A stretch of 64,000 nt of DNA from an uncultured Clostridia bacterium (GTDB lineage: Bacteria > Bacillota > Clostridia > Lachnospirales > Anaerotignaceae). Made by a program: the position numbers and the translations under genes. This document shows, piece by piece, positions 26,208 through 35,984 of the stretch (within the stretch, counting starts at the first letter, position 1; each line of letters starts with the position of its first letter). The notes beneath the pieces were generated by a model. It saw nothing but the letters and a program-made list of their open reading frames with translations, had not been told where the DNA came from and searched no databases. The stretch spans positions 1 to 64,000 of the forward strand of contig CAJUNT010000008.1 in NCBI GenBank assembly GCA_910587735.1, read 5' to 3'.

Positions 26208-26890
26208 TAAGTCCTATTATACTATATGAAGATAATGATTTGGTTTGTGTTGTAAAACCAGCAGGTATGCCAACTCAACCAGATAAAACAGGTGATATAG
26301 ATATTATGACCTTTTTGAGTAGTTATTTAGAAAAGAAAAAGGCGGAAAATTCATATATTGGATTAATTCATCGTCTTGATAGACCAGTAGGAGGAGTATT
26401 ACTCTTTTCAAAGAATAAATATACAAATTCTAGGGTTTCTCAAATGATGCAACAAAATAAGATAAAAAAAGAATATTTAGCTATTGTTTGTGGAAAAACT
26501 AATCAAGAAGGAATATTAGAAAATTATTTACGAAAGAATGGAAAAACAAATTTATCTTTTGTAGTAGAAAAACCAACAGTAGATAGTAAAAAGGCAATAT
26601 TGAGTTATAATAGAGTGCAAACTATAAAAGAAAATCAACAATACTATTCTTTATTAAATATAAATCTAAAAACAGGACGTCACCATCAGATTAGAGTACA
26701 GCTTGCTTATGCAGGTATTCCCATTTGGGGTGACCAAAAGTACAATACATTACAACAATGGAAAAAAGGTACTTCTATGGCATTATGGTGTTATAGATTA
26801 ACATTAAAACATCCTAAAACAAATCAAAATTTAACATTACAATATATTCCAAAACAAGAACCTTATTCAAAATTTACAATTTTTGAATAA
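26204..26890 (+). CDS. RluA-family pseudouridine synthase
   Basis: 228-residue RNA pseudouridine synthase of the RluA/RsuA-fold group. The catalytic Asp is in LIHRLDRPVGGVLLFSK near residues 55-70, preceded by DLVCVVKPAGMPTQPD, the usual first motif, and followed by LKTGRHHQIRVQLA near 155-168. There is no S4 domain, so it belongs to the short type. The target may be rRNA or tRNA and is not decidable here. Its ATGA overlap with the GH13 gene suggests coupled translation, although the functions seem unrelated. Confidence 0.9.
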   Translation: MISPIILYEDNDLVCVVKPAGMPTQPDKTGDIDIMTFLSSYLEKKKAENSYIGLIHRLDRPVGGVLLFSKNKYTNSRVSQMMQQNKIKKEYLAIVCGKTNQEGILENYLRKNGKTNLSFVVEKPTVDSKKAILSYNRVQTIKENQQYYSLLNINLKTGRHHQIRVQLAYAGIPIWGDQKYNTLQQWKKGTSMALWCYRLTLKHPKTNQNLTLQYIPKQEPYSKFTIFE

Positions 26891-26945
26891 ATTTGTCAAT
26901 ATTCTGTTGTTGTATTTTTTAAACTTTGTATTATAATAATTTTAA

Positions 26946-26969
26946 GAAAAAAACGGATACGTTTTTTTC
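26946..26969 (+). terminator. A/T-stem hairpin between the RluA gene and clpC
   Basis: GAAAAAAACG pairs perfectly with CGTTTTTTTC around GATA and ends in a T-rich tail. A possible promoter (TTGTAT 26910, TATAAT 26932-26937) lies immediately upstream, so it could end the upstream unit or sit at the very start of the clpC leader. A second inverted repeat (TTAGCAAT/ATTGGCTAA, 26984-27009) follows. No CtsR-type heptad repeat was seen. Confidence 0.55.
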
Positions 26970-27042
26970 TTTTAGAAAGATATTAGCAATCATAAACGCT
27001 ATTGGCTAACAATATTATAATAACCCAAAAGGAGGGTTACAT

Positions 27043-29496
27043 ATGCAAAGAAAATATACAAAAAAAGCACAAGCGGTTTTACAATTAGCACAAGAATCTG
27101 CTTTAAAATTAGGAAATCGTTTTATTGGTACAGAGCATATTCTTTTAGGTTTGACACTAGTAAGAGATAGTGTAGCTTGCAAGGCATTAGAAGAACAAGG
27201 TATTACTTCAGATACTGTGTTTGAAAAAATTACTACACTGATAAGTCGTAGTAGTATTTCCTATATACCACAAGATTTTACACCTGGTGCAAAACGAGTA
27301 TTAGAATTTAGCAATCAGGAAGCACAGCATATGGGAACAGGATATATAGGAACAGAACACTTACTTTTATCTCTTATAAAAGAAGTTGATAGTATTGCAG
27401 TAAAAATATTGATTATAATGGGAGTAAATGCACAAAAATTATATGAAGATATCATGATGATGCTGGGAGAAAGTGAAAGTCAGATAATTCCTGGTATGGG
27501 ATATCGTTCAGAAGTATCAAATGAAAAAACTGTAACAGAAAATTTAGATAAATATGGAAGAAATTTAACAAACTTAGCAAAGGATAATAAATTTGACCCT
27601 ATTATTGGAAGAGAACGAGAAATTGAAAGAATTATACAAATACTAAGTAGAAGAACAAAGAATAGTCCTTGTTTGGTAGGTGATCCTGGTGTTGGAAAAA
27701 CTGCTATTGTGGAAGGTCTAGCTCAAAAAGTTGCTGAGGGAAATATTCCATCTACATTGAAAGATAAAAAAATTATCAGTCTTGATTTATCTTCTATGGT
27801 AGCTGGTTCTAAGTATCGTGGTGAATTTGAAGAACGTATGAAGAAATCATTAAAAGAAGTACAAAATGATGGAAATATTATTTTATTTATTGATGAAATT
27901 CATACTATCATTGGTGCAGGTGCAGCAGAAGGTGCTATTGATGCATCTAATATATTAAAGCCTTTACTTGCAAGAGGAGAAATACAACTAATTGGTGCAA
28001 CTACATTAGAAGAATATAGAAAATATATTGAAAAGGATGCAGCTTTTGAAAGAAGATTTCAACCTGTAAAAGTAGAAGAACCCGAAGAAGAAAAAGCAAT
28101 TAGTATGTTAAAAGGATTAAAAGACCGTTATGAAGTACATCATAATGTTACCATTACAGATGATGCAATTGAATCTTCTGTAAAAATGTCTATTCGTTAT
28201 TTGCCTGATAGGTTTTTACCAGATAAAGCGATTGATTTAATTGATGAGGCAGCTTCTAGCTTACGCCTAAAATCTGTAACAATGCCTTTAAATATAAAGG
28301 AATTGGAAGAGAAATTGGAAGAGGCTGAAAAAGAAAAAGAAGAAGCCATTAAAACAGAAGAATTTGAAAAGGCAAGTGAAATAAAAAAGCAACAAACAGA
28401 AATAAAAAAACAATTAGACGAAGCAAAAAAAACATGGGAACAAAATAATAAGCAAAATGAACAAACAATAACAAGAGAAGATATAGCAGATGTTATTTCA
28501 AAGTGGACAGGTATTCCTGTAAAAAGTTTAGAAGAAGAGGAAAGTCAGAAATTACTTCATATGGAAGAAGAACTACACAAAAGGGTAATTGGACAAGAGG
28601 AAGCAGTTTCTTCTATTGCTAAGGCAGTACGTCGTGGACGTGTAGGTTTAAAAGACCCTAATCGTCCTATTGGCTCATTTTTATTTTTAGGACCGACAGG
28701 AGTGGGAAAAACAGAATTATCGAAGGCGTTAGCGGAAGTTTTATTTGGTGATGAAACAGCTATGATACGTATTGATATGTCTGAATATATGGAAAAACAT
28801 AGTGTTTCCAGAATGATAGGATCTCCTCCAGGATATGTAGGATATGAAGAAGGTGGTCAATTAAGTGAAAAGGTACGTCAAAATCCATATTCTGTTATAT
28901 TATTTGATGAAATAGAGAAAGCATCATCAGATGTATTTAATATATTATTGCAAGTGTTAGATGATGGACATATTACAGATGGACATGGAAGGAAAATAGA
29001 TTTTAAAAACACTGTTATTATTATGACATCTAATGCGGGTGCTAAAAATATTATTGCTCCTAAAAAACTTGGGTTTATAACAGTAGATACCGAGGAACAA
29101 AATTATGAAATAATGAAAAAAAGTGTTATGGAAGAAGTAAAACAAATTTTTAAACCCGAATTTTTAAATCGCATTGATGATATTATTGTATTTCATACTT
29201 TAAATCAAGAAAATATGAAGCAGATTGTGACTCTTATGAGTAAAACTGTTGTAGCCAGAGCAAAGGAGAATATGAAAATTGATTTGACTTTTTCAGAAGA
29301 GGCTATTTCTCTTATTGCTTTAGAAGGCTATGACCAATCTTATGGTGCAAGACCATTACGCAGAGCAATACAATCAAAAATTGAGAATTTTTTTGCAGAA
29401 CAATATTTAGAGGGGAAATTTAAAGAGGGGGATATGGTACAGATAGATGTAGAAAATGAAGATTTTGTATTACAAAAAGTAGAAAAAAATAATTAA
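27043..29496 (+). CDS. clpC: ClpC-type AAA+ unfoldase
   Basis: 817-residue Hsp100 protein of ClpC length, the ATPase partner of ClpP for regulated proteolysis. Domains: two Clp-N repeats (about 1-145; NRFIGTEHILLGL and TGYIGTEHLLLSL), the first AAA+ module with GDPGVGKT and ILFIDEIHT, a UVR-like coiled middle (EFEKASEIKKQQTEIKKQL), and the second module with GPTGVGKT and VILFDEIEKA, ending in the D2-small domain (SYGARPLRRAIQ). The usual Bacillus neighbours ctsR, mcsA and mcsB are absent here; it stands alone between the RluA-type gene and an unknown gene. A strong AAAGGAGGG site precedes ATG. Confidence 0.95.
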   Translation: MQRKYTKKAQAVLQLAQESALKLGNRFIGTEHILLGLTLVRDSVACKALEEQGITSDTVFEKITTLISRSSISYIPQDFTPGAKRVLEFSNQEAQHMGTGYIGTEHLLLSLIKEVDSIAVKILIIMGVNAQKLYEDIMMMLGESESQIIPGMGYRSEVSNEKTVTENLDKYGRNLTNLAKDNKFDPIIGREREIERIIQILSRRTKNSPCLVGDPGVGKTAIVEGLAQKVAEGNIPSTLKDKKIISLDLSSMVAGSKYRGEFEERMKKSLKEVQNDGNIILFIDEIHTIIGAGAAEGAIDASNILKPLLARGEIQLIGATTLEEYRKYIEKDAAFERRFQPVKVEEPEEEKAISMLKGLKDRYEVHHNVTITDDAIESSVKMSIRYLPDRFLPDKAIDLIDEAASSLRLKSVTMPLNIKELEEKLEEAEKEKEEAIKTEEFEKASEIKKQQTEIKKQLDEAKKTWEQNNKQNEQTITREDIADVISKWTGIPVKSLEEEESQKLLHMEEELHKRVIGQEEAVSSIAKAVRRGRVGLKDPNRPIGSFLFLGPTGVGKTELSKALAEVLFGDETAMIRIDMSEYMEKHSVSRMIGSPPGYVGYEEGGQLSEKVRQNPYSVILFDEIEKASSDVFNILLQVLDDGHITDGHGRKIDFKNTVIIMTSNAGAKNIIAPKKLGFITVDTEEQNYEIMKKSVMEEVKQIFKPEFLNRIDDIIVFHTLNQENMKQIVTLMSKTVVARAKENMKIDLTFSEEAISLIALEGYDQSYGARPLRRAIQSKIENFFAEQYLEGKFKEGDMVQIDVENEDFVLQKVEKNN

Positions 29497-29503
29497 GTAA
29501 TAT

Positions 29504-29542
29504 ACTAGGGAAATATTTATTTTAATAAAATATTTCTCTAGT
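29504..29542 (+). terminator. clpC terminator
   Basis: ACTAGGGAAATATTT pairs over 15 bp (one G-U) with AAATATTTCTCTAGT, followed by a T-rich tail; 8 bases after the clpC stop. Confidence 0.8.
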
Positions 29543-29689
29543 TCATTTTTATTTATGAAATCATAATGTTTTCACTACAAATTAAAAATTTCAGTATACC
29601 AAGTATTATTTTTGTGATATAATATATTTATAAAGGACAAACAGTTACATTTCTTTTAAAAAAATAGACTAACTCAGGAGGCAAAGAAA

Positions 29690-30106
29690 ATGAGTGTAAT
29701 AGAGGAATTAATTAGACTGGGGAACAATGGGACAATTAGTTTTGGAAATTATCTTTTGGATTCAAAAAAAAAGGTATTGGATTTTGAAGTAAAAGGTGAT
29801 TTGTATAAAGTAAAAACATTTCGAGAAATTACAAAACTAGAAAAAAATGGAAAAATGATATTGGAGACTGTTCCTGGTGCAACAATACATAATTTTAATA
29901 TGACAGAAAAAGGAACAGACTTTATCGTAGAAAGTGGAGAAGATTTACAATTAACATTAGAATTAGAACCTGAAACAGAATATAAAATTTTGATAGATAA
30001 CGTAAATGTAGGTAAAATAAAAACAAATATGGCTGGAAAAGTAAATTTTAGTATTGAGATGCAACAAAATGTAACGAAAACAGTAGAAATTAAAAAAATA
30101 GGTTGA
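29690..30106 (+). CDS. conserved-looking hypothetical protein, beta-rich
   Basis: 138 residues; I do not recognise the family with confidence. It begins MSVIEELIRLGNNGTISFGN and is rich in alternating hydrophobic/polar stretches typical of beta strands, ending in a possible immunoglobulin-like C-terminal half (TLELEPETEYKILIDNVN, GKVNFSIEM). There is no signal peptide, Cys cluster or membrane segment. It has a strong AGGAGG site and a -10-like TATAAT at 29618-29623 upstream, and its own terminator downstream, so it is a single-gene unit between clpC and radA. Confidence 0.7.
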   Translation: MSVIEELIRLGNNGTISFGNYLLDSKKKVLDFEVKGDLYKVKTFREITKLEKNGKMILETVPGATIHNFNMTEKGTDFIVESGEDLQLTLELEPETEYKILIDNVNVGKIKTNMAGKVNFSIEMQQNVTKTVEIKKIG

Positions 30107-30121
30107 TATTTGATGCTTGTG

Positions 30122-30158
30122 AAAATGGACTGTAAAAACAAAAAACAGTCCATTTTTT
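30122..30158 (+). terminator. terminator after the hypothetical gene
   Basis: AAAATGGACTGT (30122-30133) pairs with ACAGTCCATTTT (30145-30156), with a T-run. It separates the unknown gene from radA. Confidence 0.85.
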
Positions 30159-30182
30159 ATTATAAGGATAGGTGAAAAAAAT

Positions 30183-31574
30183 TTGAAAGCTAAAACAATT
30201 TATAGATGTACAGAATGTGGTTATGAAGCATTGAAATGGATGGGGCGATGTTCAGAGTGTGGTGCATGGAATAGTTTTGAGGAAGTAATTGTTTCGTCTA
30301 ATAAGAGAAATGTAATAAGTAGTGTAAATGAGATTAAAAAGACATCTGCTAAGGCATTAAAATTAGCGAATATTGAAGTTGGAAAAAATCAAAGAATTTT
30401 AACAGGCATTAATGAGTTTGATAGAGTTATGGGAGGGGGAATTGTAAAGGATTCTGTAACAATAGTAACTTCACCTCCAGGAGGAGGTAAATCTACATTA
30501 ACATTGGCTATTGCAGCAGAAATAGCTAAGCAAGGTAAAAAGGTACTTTATGCTACTGGAGAAGAAAGTGATAGTCAAATTAAAAATAGAGCAGATCGTA
30601 TATTAGAACAAATTAATGAAAATATTTGGATTATTGCAGATGCTAGTTTAAATAATGTATTAGCAGCTATTACCGAAATAGATGCAGATTTAATTATTGT
30701 AGATAGTATACAAACATTTACATTAGATGAATTTTTACCTGCAAGAGCTGGAAATCCAACACAAACAATGGAGTGTGCTAATGTATTAGTTCAGTGTGCC
30801 AAAAATAAGGAAAGACAAAGAGCAATTATATTGATTGGTCAGATGAATAAAAATGATGAAATGGCAGGATTGCGTTCATTAGAACACCTGGTAGATACAG
30901 TATTATTTATGGAAGGAAATCATGAAGAGGAGTTAAGAAGTATTACCGCTACAAAAAATAGATTTGGTAGTACAGGAGAAATGGGTTTTTTTACTATGAC
31001 AGAAAAGGGTTTAATTTCTATTGATAATCCTTCAGAGTATTTTATTACAAAAAGAGAAAAAAATGAAGTGGTTTCTGGTAGTACGATTACCGTAATTAGA
31101 GAAGGTTCTCGTCCCGTTATTTCAGAAATAGAAAGTCTTGTTTCAAATTCTTTTACACCATATCCTTCTCGTATTTGTGAGGCTATGAAAAAAGACCAAA
31201 TGAATACATTGATTTCTATATTAGAACAAAAAGGGAAAATATCATTGTATGATAAAAATGTTGTTATTAAAACAACAGGTGGTATTAAATTAAAAGAACA
31301 AGCAGTCAATTTAGCTGTTATTATGTGCATTGCTTCTTCTGTATATAATAAAGCAATTCCATGGGATTATGCATTTATTGCTGATGTTGGTTTAACAGGA
31401 GAGTTAAAAAAGGTGCCTTCCATGGAATCTCGTGTAAAGGAGCTAGATAGAATGGGATTTGTAAAGGTATTTATACCTCAAAATTCTATGAGAAAAATAG
31501 CATTACAAAATATAGAAGTTATAGAGTGTAAAACTTTAATACAAGTTATTACTTATTGTATTGGAAAAAAGTAA
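30183..31574 (+). CDS. radA: DNA repair protein RadA
   Basis: 463 residues. The start is TTG 30183, 8 bases after AAGGATAGGTG. Domains: N-terminal four-Cys zinc finger (CTECGYEALKWMGRCSEC, about 8-25), RecA-like ATPase with Walker A SPPGGGKST near 96-104 (the family usually has DPGIGKST), the RadA-specific KNRFGST near 257, and a C-terminal Lon-protease-like domain. RadA acts as a helicase-like branch-migration factor in recombinational repair. The gene stands alone between two intergenic signals; in other Firmicutes it often follows clpC, as it nearly does here. Confidence 0.93.
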   Translation: MKAKTIYRCTECGYEALKWMGRCSECGAWNSFEEVIVSSNKRNVISSVNEIKKTSAKALKLANIEVGKNQRILTGINEFDRVMGGGIVKDSVTIVTSPPGGGKSTLTLAIAAEIAKQGKKVLYATGEESDSQIKNRADRILEQINENIWIIADASLNNVLAAITEIDADLIIVDSIQTFTLDEFLPARAGNPTQTMECANVLVQCAKNKERQRAIILIGQMNKNDEMAGLRSLEHLVDTVLFMEGNHEEELRSITATKNRFGSTGEMGFFTMTEKGLISIDNPSEYFITKREKNEVVSGSTITVIREGSRPVISEIESLVSNSFTPYPSRICEAMKKDQMNTLISILEQKGKISLYDKNVVIKTTGGIKLKEQAVNLAVIMCIASSVYNKAIPWDYAFIADVGLTGELKKVPSMESRVKELDRMGFVKVFIPQNSMRKIALQNIEVIECKTLIQVITYCIGKK

Positions 31575-31595
31575 ATTTTTATTTAGTGGTGATAG

Positions 31596-31624
31596 TTTAC
31601 GAATAGTTAAATTTATATTATAAT
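31596..31624 (+). promoter_or_regulatory. pycA promoter
   Basis: TTTACG (31596-31601), 17 bases, perfect TATAAT (31619-31624). The GTG start of pycA is at 31657. Confidence 0.65.
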
Positions 31625-31656
31625 ATATAATCAATAAAATAAAGGAGGATATATCT

Positions 31657-34600
31657 GTGCAAGAAGTAAAAATTAAGAAATTTAAAAAGGTACTTGTAGC
31701 GAATAGAGGAGAAATTGCAATCCGTATTTACAGAGCATTAAATGAACTTGGAATTCAAACAGTAGGGATATTTTCAAAAGAGGATAAATATTCTTTATTT
31801 AGAACTAAAACAGATGAAGCTTATATGTTAAATAAAGAAAAAGGACCTATTGATGCTTATTTAGACATAAAAGAAATTATTCGTATTGCAAAGGCAAAAG
31901 GTGCAGATGCTATACACCCAGGATATGGTTTTTTATCTGAAAATCCAGAATTTGTAGAAGCTTGTGAGAAAGCAGGTATTACTTTTATCGGTCCAAATAA
32001 GGAAGTAATGTATGCTATGGGAGATAAAATATCTTCTAAACAGATTGCAATTAAATGTGAAGTACCTATTATACCAGGAGTTGACCATGCAGTAAAATCA
32101 GAAGAAGAAGTGATGAATATTGCAGAAAAAGTTGGTTATCCCATTATGTTAAAAGCATCTAATGGTGGTGGCGGACGTGGTATGCGTATTGTTAATAGTG
32201 CTGTAGAAATGCCAAAAGAATTTGAAGAAGCACGAAATGAAGCAAAAAAAGCATTTGGCGATGATAAAATATTTATTGAGAAGTATTTGAGAAATCCAAA
32301 ACACATTGAAGTACAGATATTAGGTGACAAATATGGAAATATAGTGCACCTTTTTGATAGAGATTGTTCTGTACAAAGAAGGCATCAAAAAGTAGTAGAA
32401 TATGCTCCTGCTTCTACAATTAGTATGAAAACAAGAGAAAAAATATTTGCAGATGCTGTTAAAATTGCTAGATATGTAGGATATAAAAATGCAGGTACAT
32501 TGGAATTTTTAGTAGATGCTGATGAAAATTATTATTTTATTGAAATGAATCCTCGTATTCAGGTAGAACATACTGTTACAGAAGAAATAACAGGTATTGA
32601 TATTGTACAAGCTCAGATATTAATTGAAGAAGGATACCCTCTTAATTCCCCAGAAATCAATATTCCTTCTCAAGAATCAATACATTGTAATGGTCATGCT
32701 ATACAGATGAGAATTACAACAGAAGACCCTTCTAATAACTTTTTACCTGATACTGGAAAAATTTCTGTTTATCGTTCGGCAGCGGGCAATGGTATTCGAT
32801 TAGATGGTGGAACAGCTTATACAGGTGGTGAAATTACACCTTATTATGATAGCTTATTAGTAAAAGTTATTGCTTATGATAGAGATTTTCAAAAAGCTAC
32901 CAAGAAAGCAGTTAGAGCATTAAAAGAAACAAGAATTAGAGGAATTAAAACAAATATTCCTTTTTTGATAAATGTATTACAAAGCAAAACATTTATTGAA
33001 GGAAAATGTACTACAACATTTATTGAGCAAACACCCGAATTATTTAAAATAATACTGGGACAGGATAGGGCAACTAAAATAGCAGAATTTATAGGAAATC
33101 AAATTGTCAATGAAACACATGGAAAAAAACCAGAATTTGATAATATCCCAATTCCTACATTTGGAATGAAAGAAAATGTAATTGGTGCAAGAGATGAATT
33201 TTTAAAATTAGGTGCAAAAGAGTATACACAACAATTAATGAATGAAAAAAGATTATTTATAACAGATACTACTATGAGAGATGCACATCAATCTTTAGTA
33301 GCAACTCGTTTTAGAACAACAGACCTTGTAAAGGCAGCACCAGCTACAAATAAAGCAATGGCAAATGCCTTTTCTGTGGAAGCATGGGGAGGTGCAACAT
33401 TTGATGTAGCATATCGTTTTTTAAAAGAATCTCCTTGGGTTCGATTAAAATCATTACGCAAACATATGCCAAATACATTGATACAAATGCTTTTAAGGGC
33501 TTCTAACGCTGTTGGATATGCTAATTATCCTGATAATGTTGTACAACAATTTATTCGTGTTTCTGCTGAAACAGGTATTGATGTTTTTAGAATTTTTGAT
33601 AGTTTAAATTGGATTGAAAACATGAAAATGCCTATTGAAGAAGCGTTAAAAACAGGAAAAATTGTAGAGGGTGCTATTTGCTATACGGGTGATATATTAG
33701 ACCCAAAAGAAAAGAAATATACAATTGAGTATTATCTAAAAAAAGCAAAAGAATTGCAAAATATGGGGTGTCATATTTTCGCTATTAAAGATATGGCAGG
33801 ATTATTAAAACCATATGCAGCAAAGAAACTATTTTCTGCTTTAAAATCCGAATTAAATATTCCTTTACATTTGCATACTCATGATACGACTGGAAATGGA
33901 GTTAGTACAGTATTAATGGCAGCAGAAGCGGGAGTTAATATTGTTGACCTTGCAATACAATCTATGAGTTCTTTAACTAGTCAACCTTCTATGAATGCTG
34001 TTGTAGAAGCATTAAAAGGAACTGAAAGAGATACAAAGTTGGATATTGATGAATTAAATGAATTAAGTAGATATTATGCAGGTGTAAGACAAGTATATAA
34101 AGGCTTTGAAAGTGAAATGAATACACCAAATACAGAAATTTATAAGTATGAGATTCCTGGTGGACAATATTCTAATTTACTAGCACAAGTTAAGGCAATG
34201 GGTTCTGCGGATAATTTTGAAGAAATTAAACAACTTTATAAACAAGCAAATGATTTGCTTGGGAATATTGTAAAGGTAACTCCTTCATCAAAGGTTGTTG
34301 GCGATATGGCAATATTTATGTCTAAAAATGGATTAAATAAAGATAATATATTAATAGAAGGCAAAGATTTATCTTATCCAGATTCTATTGTAGGATATTT
34401 TTCTGGAAACATTGGTCAACCTGATGGAGGATTTCCAAAAGAATTACAAAAAATTGTATTAAAAGGAAAAGAATCTATTTCAGAACGTCCAGGAAAATTA
34501 TTACCTGATAAAGATTTTGAAGTAATTAAAAATCATTTGACACAATCTTATGCTATGAAACATATTAGTGATAAAAACATTATTAGTTATGCTTTATATC

Positions 34601-35109
34601 CTAAGGTATATGATGATTATTGTGATTATCAAGAATATTATAACGATGTTTCTCAATTAGAAAGTCATATATTTTTCTATGGTTTGGCAAAAGGGGAAGA
34701 AACTAGTATTAATATTGGAGAGGGAAAGGACTTATTAATTAAATATATTGATGCTTCTGAGGCAAATGAAGAAGGAATGCGTTCATTAACTTTTGAAATT
34801 AATGGTGTTATGAGAGAAGTAAAAATTCAAGATAAAAATTTGGAAGTTAATACAAATAGGATATTAAAAGCAGATAAGAACAATCCTTGTCATTTAGGTT
34901 CTACAATACCAGGTACCGTTGGTAAGATATTAGTTAAAGAAGGAGATAAAGTAACAAAAAATATGGTGCTGATGACTGTAGAAGCAATGAAGATGGAAAC
35001 ATCTGTATTATCAAAAGTAAATGGCGTTGTAGACAAAATATATATTAAAGAAGGGGAAAAGGTCAGTCAGGAAGAACTTCTTATTTCTTTTATATTAAAT
35101 GATGAATAA
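31657..35109 (+). CDS. pyc: pyruvate carboxylase
   Basis: 1150-residue single-chain biotin enzyme making oxaloacetate from pyruvate, bicarbonate and ATP. In order: biotin carboxylase (1-~450; VLVANRGEIAIRIYRA, NGGGGRGMRIV, FIEMNPRIQVEHTVTE), carboxyltransferase from about 530 (FITDTTMRDAHQSLVATRFR, the Lys in FAIKDMAGL, LHTHDTTGNG), the tetramerisation linker, and the C-terminal biotinyl domain with Lys in VEAMKMETSV near 1110. GTG start with AAAGGAGG site. Length is standard for the alpha4 type. It supplies anaplerotic oxaloacetate and aspartate, the latter a precursor of the pyrimidine pathway in this window. Confidence 0.97.
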   Translation: MQEVKIKKFKKVLVANRGEIAIRIYRALNELGIQTVGIFSKEDKYSLFRTKTDEAYMLNKEKGPIDAYLDIKEIIRIAKAKGADAIHPGYGFLSENPEFVEACEKAGITFIGPNKEVMYAMGDKISSKQIAIKCEVPIIPGVDHAVKSEEEVMNIAEKVGYPIMLKASNGGGGRGMRIVNSAVEMPKEFEEARNEAKKAFGDDKIFIEKYLRNPKHIEVQILGDKYGNIVHLFDRDCSVQRRHQKVVEYAPASTISMKTREKIFADAVKIARYVGYKNAGTLEFLVDADENYYFIEMNPRIQVEHTVTEEITGIDIVQAQILIEEGYPLNSPEINIPSQESIHCNGHAIQMRITTEDPSNNFLPDTGKISVYRSAAGNGIRLDGGTAYTGGEITPYYDSLLVKVIAYDRDFQKATKKAVRALKETRIRGIKTNIPFLINVLQSKTFIEGKCTTTFIEQTPELFKIILGQDRATKIAEFIGNQIVNETHGKKPEFDNIPIPTFGMKENVIGARDEFLKLGAKEYTQQLMNEKRLFITDTTMRDAHQSLVATRFRTTDLVKAAPATNKAMANAFSVEAWGGATFDVAYRFLKESPWVRLKSLRKHMPNTLIQMLLRASNAVGYANYPDNVVQQFIRVSAETGIDVFRIFDSLNWIENMKMPIEEALKTGKIVEGAICYTGDILDPKEKKYTIEYYLKKAKELQNMGCHIFAIKDMAGLLKPYAAKKLFSALKSELNIPLHLHTHDTTGNGVSTVLMAAEAGVNIVDLAIQSMSSLTSQPSMNAVVEALKGTERDTKLDIDELNELSRYYAGVRQVYKGFESEMNTPNTEIYKYEIPGGQYSNLLAQVKAMGSADNFEEIKQLYKQANDLLGNIVKVTPSSKVVGDMAIFMSKNGLNKDNILIEGKDLSYPDSIVGYFSGNIGQPDGGFPKELQKIVLKGKESISERPGKLLPDKDFEVIKNHLTQSYAMKHISDKNIISYALYPKVYDDYCDYQEYYNDVSQLESHIFFYGLAKGEETSINIGEGKDLLIKYIDASEANEEGMRSLTFEINGVMREVKIQDKNLEVNTNRILKADKNNPCHLGSTIPGTVGKILVKEGDKVTKNMVLMTVEAMKMETSVLSKVNGVVDKIYIKEGEKVSQEELLISFILNDE

Positions 35110-35146
35110 AAAGATTTAGATTATATTAAAGAGGTAGATATATTTT

Positions 35147-35938
35147 ATGAAGAAACAAATTATTGATATTGGTTTAAATCTAATGCACAAACAATTTGAC
35201 TTAGATAGAGAAGATGTTGTCAAAAGAGCAGAGAAAGAGAATGTTACCCCTTTAATTATTACTGGAGTACATTTAAATGATAGCAAAAAAGCGGCAAACT
35301 TTGCAGAAAAACATATCGGAAAATTATATTGTACAGCAGGAATACATCCTCATGATGCAAAAACTTGTAATGAAGATACAATATTTGAATTACAAAAATT
35401 GGCTAAGAAAAGGCAAGTTTGTGCTATTGGAGAGTGTGGACTTGATTATGATAGAAATTTTTCACCACAAAATATTCAGAAAAAATGGTTTGAGGAACAA
35501 ATTATATTAGCAGAAGAATTAAATATGCCTTTATTTTTGCATGAAAGAGCAGCATTTTCTGATTTTAAAAAAATAATGATGAACCATAAAGAAATTTGTA
35601 ATCATTCAGTGGTACATTGCTTTACAGGAAATGGAACGGAATTACAAAATTATTTAAGAATGGGATGTTTTATTGGTATTACAGGATGGATTTGTGATGA
35701 AAGAAGAGGGCAGCATTTAAAAACATTGATTAAAATGATACCTCTTAATAAGTTGATGATTGAAACAGATGCACCATTTTTAATTCCACGAGATTTGAAA
35801 TTACCTGTTCAAAATAAAAGGAATGAACCTATATATTTACGTCATATATTGAAAGTAATTTCTAAGTGCCTGAATAAAGAAGAAGATGAATTAGCAGAGA
35901 TTTTAACAAATAATACAAAAGAATTTTTTCATATTTAA
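35147..35938 (+). CDS. TatD-family metal-dependent hydrolase
   Basis: 263-residue TIM-barrel protein of the TatD DNase family. AGIHPHDAK near 63, IGECGLDYDR near 96-105, FLHERAA near 128, VHCFTG near 155 and IETDAPFL near 205 supply the usual metal ligands. The N-terminal HxH motif common in bacterial TatD is replaced by IGLNLMHKQF, as in the TATDN1-like branch. This may mean altered metal binding or a different nuclease preference. It follows pycA by 37 bases and may share its transcript, and ends at a perfect bidirectional terminator. Confidence 0.85.
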   Translation: MKKQIIDIGLNLMHKQFDLDREDVVKRAEKENVTPLIITGVHLNDSKKAANFAEKHIGKLYCTAGIHPHDAKTCNEDTIFELQKLAKKRQVCAIGECGLDYDRNFSPQNIQKKWFEEQIILAEELNMPLFLHERAAFSDFKKIMMNHKEICNHSVVHCFTGNGTELQNYLRMGCFIGITGWICDERRGQHLKTLIKMIPLNKLMIETDAPFLIPRDLKLPVQNKRNEPIYLRHILKVISKCLNKEEDELAEILTNNTKEFFHI

Positions 35939-35942
35939 AAAA

Positions 35943-35982
35943 CATATAATAAAACCTCCTATTTAGGAGGTTTTATTATATG
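35943..35982. terminator. perfect 17-bp bidirectional terminator
   Basis: CATATAATAAAACCTCC (35943-35959) and its exact complement (35966-35982) flank a 6-base loop. A-rich and T-rich sides let it serve both the TatD-like gene (+) and the HD gene (-), which converge here. Confidence 0.9.
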
Positions 35983-35984
35983 TT

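Noticed and set aside
26891..27042. CtsR operator before clpC
   Set aside because: No tandem heptad repeat of the GGTCAAA type was found.
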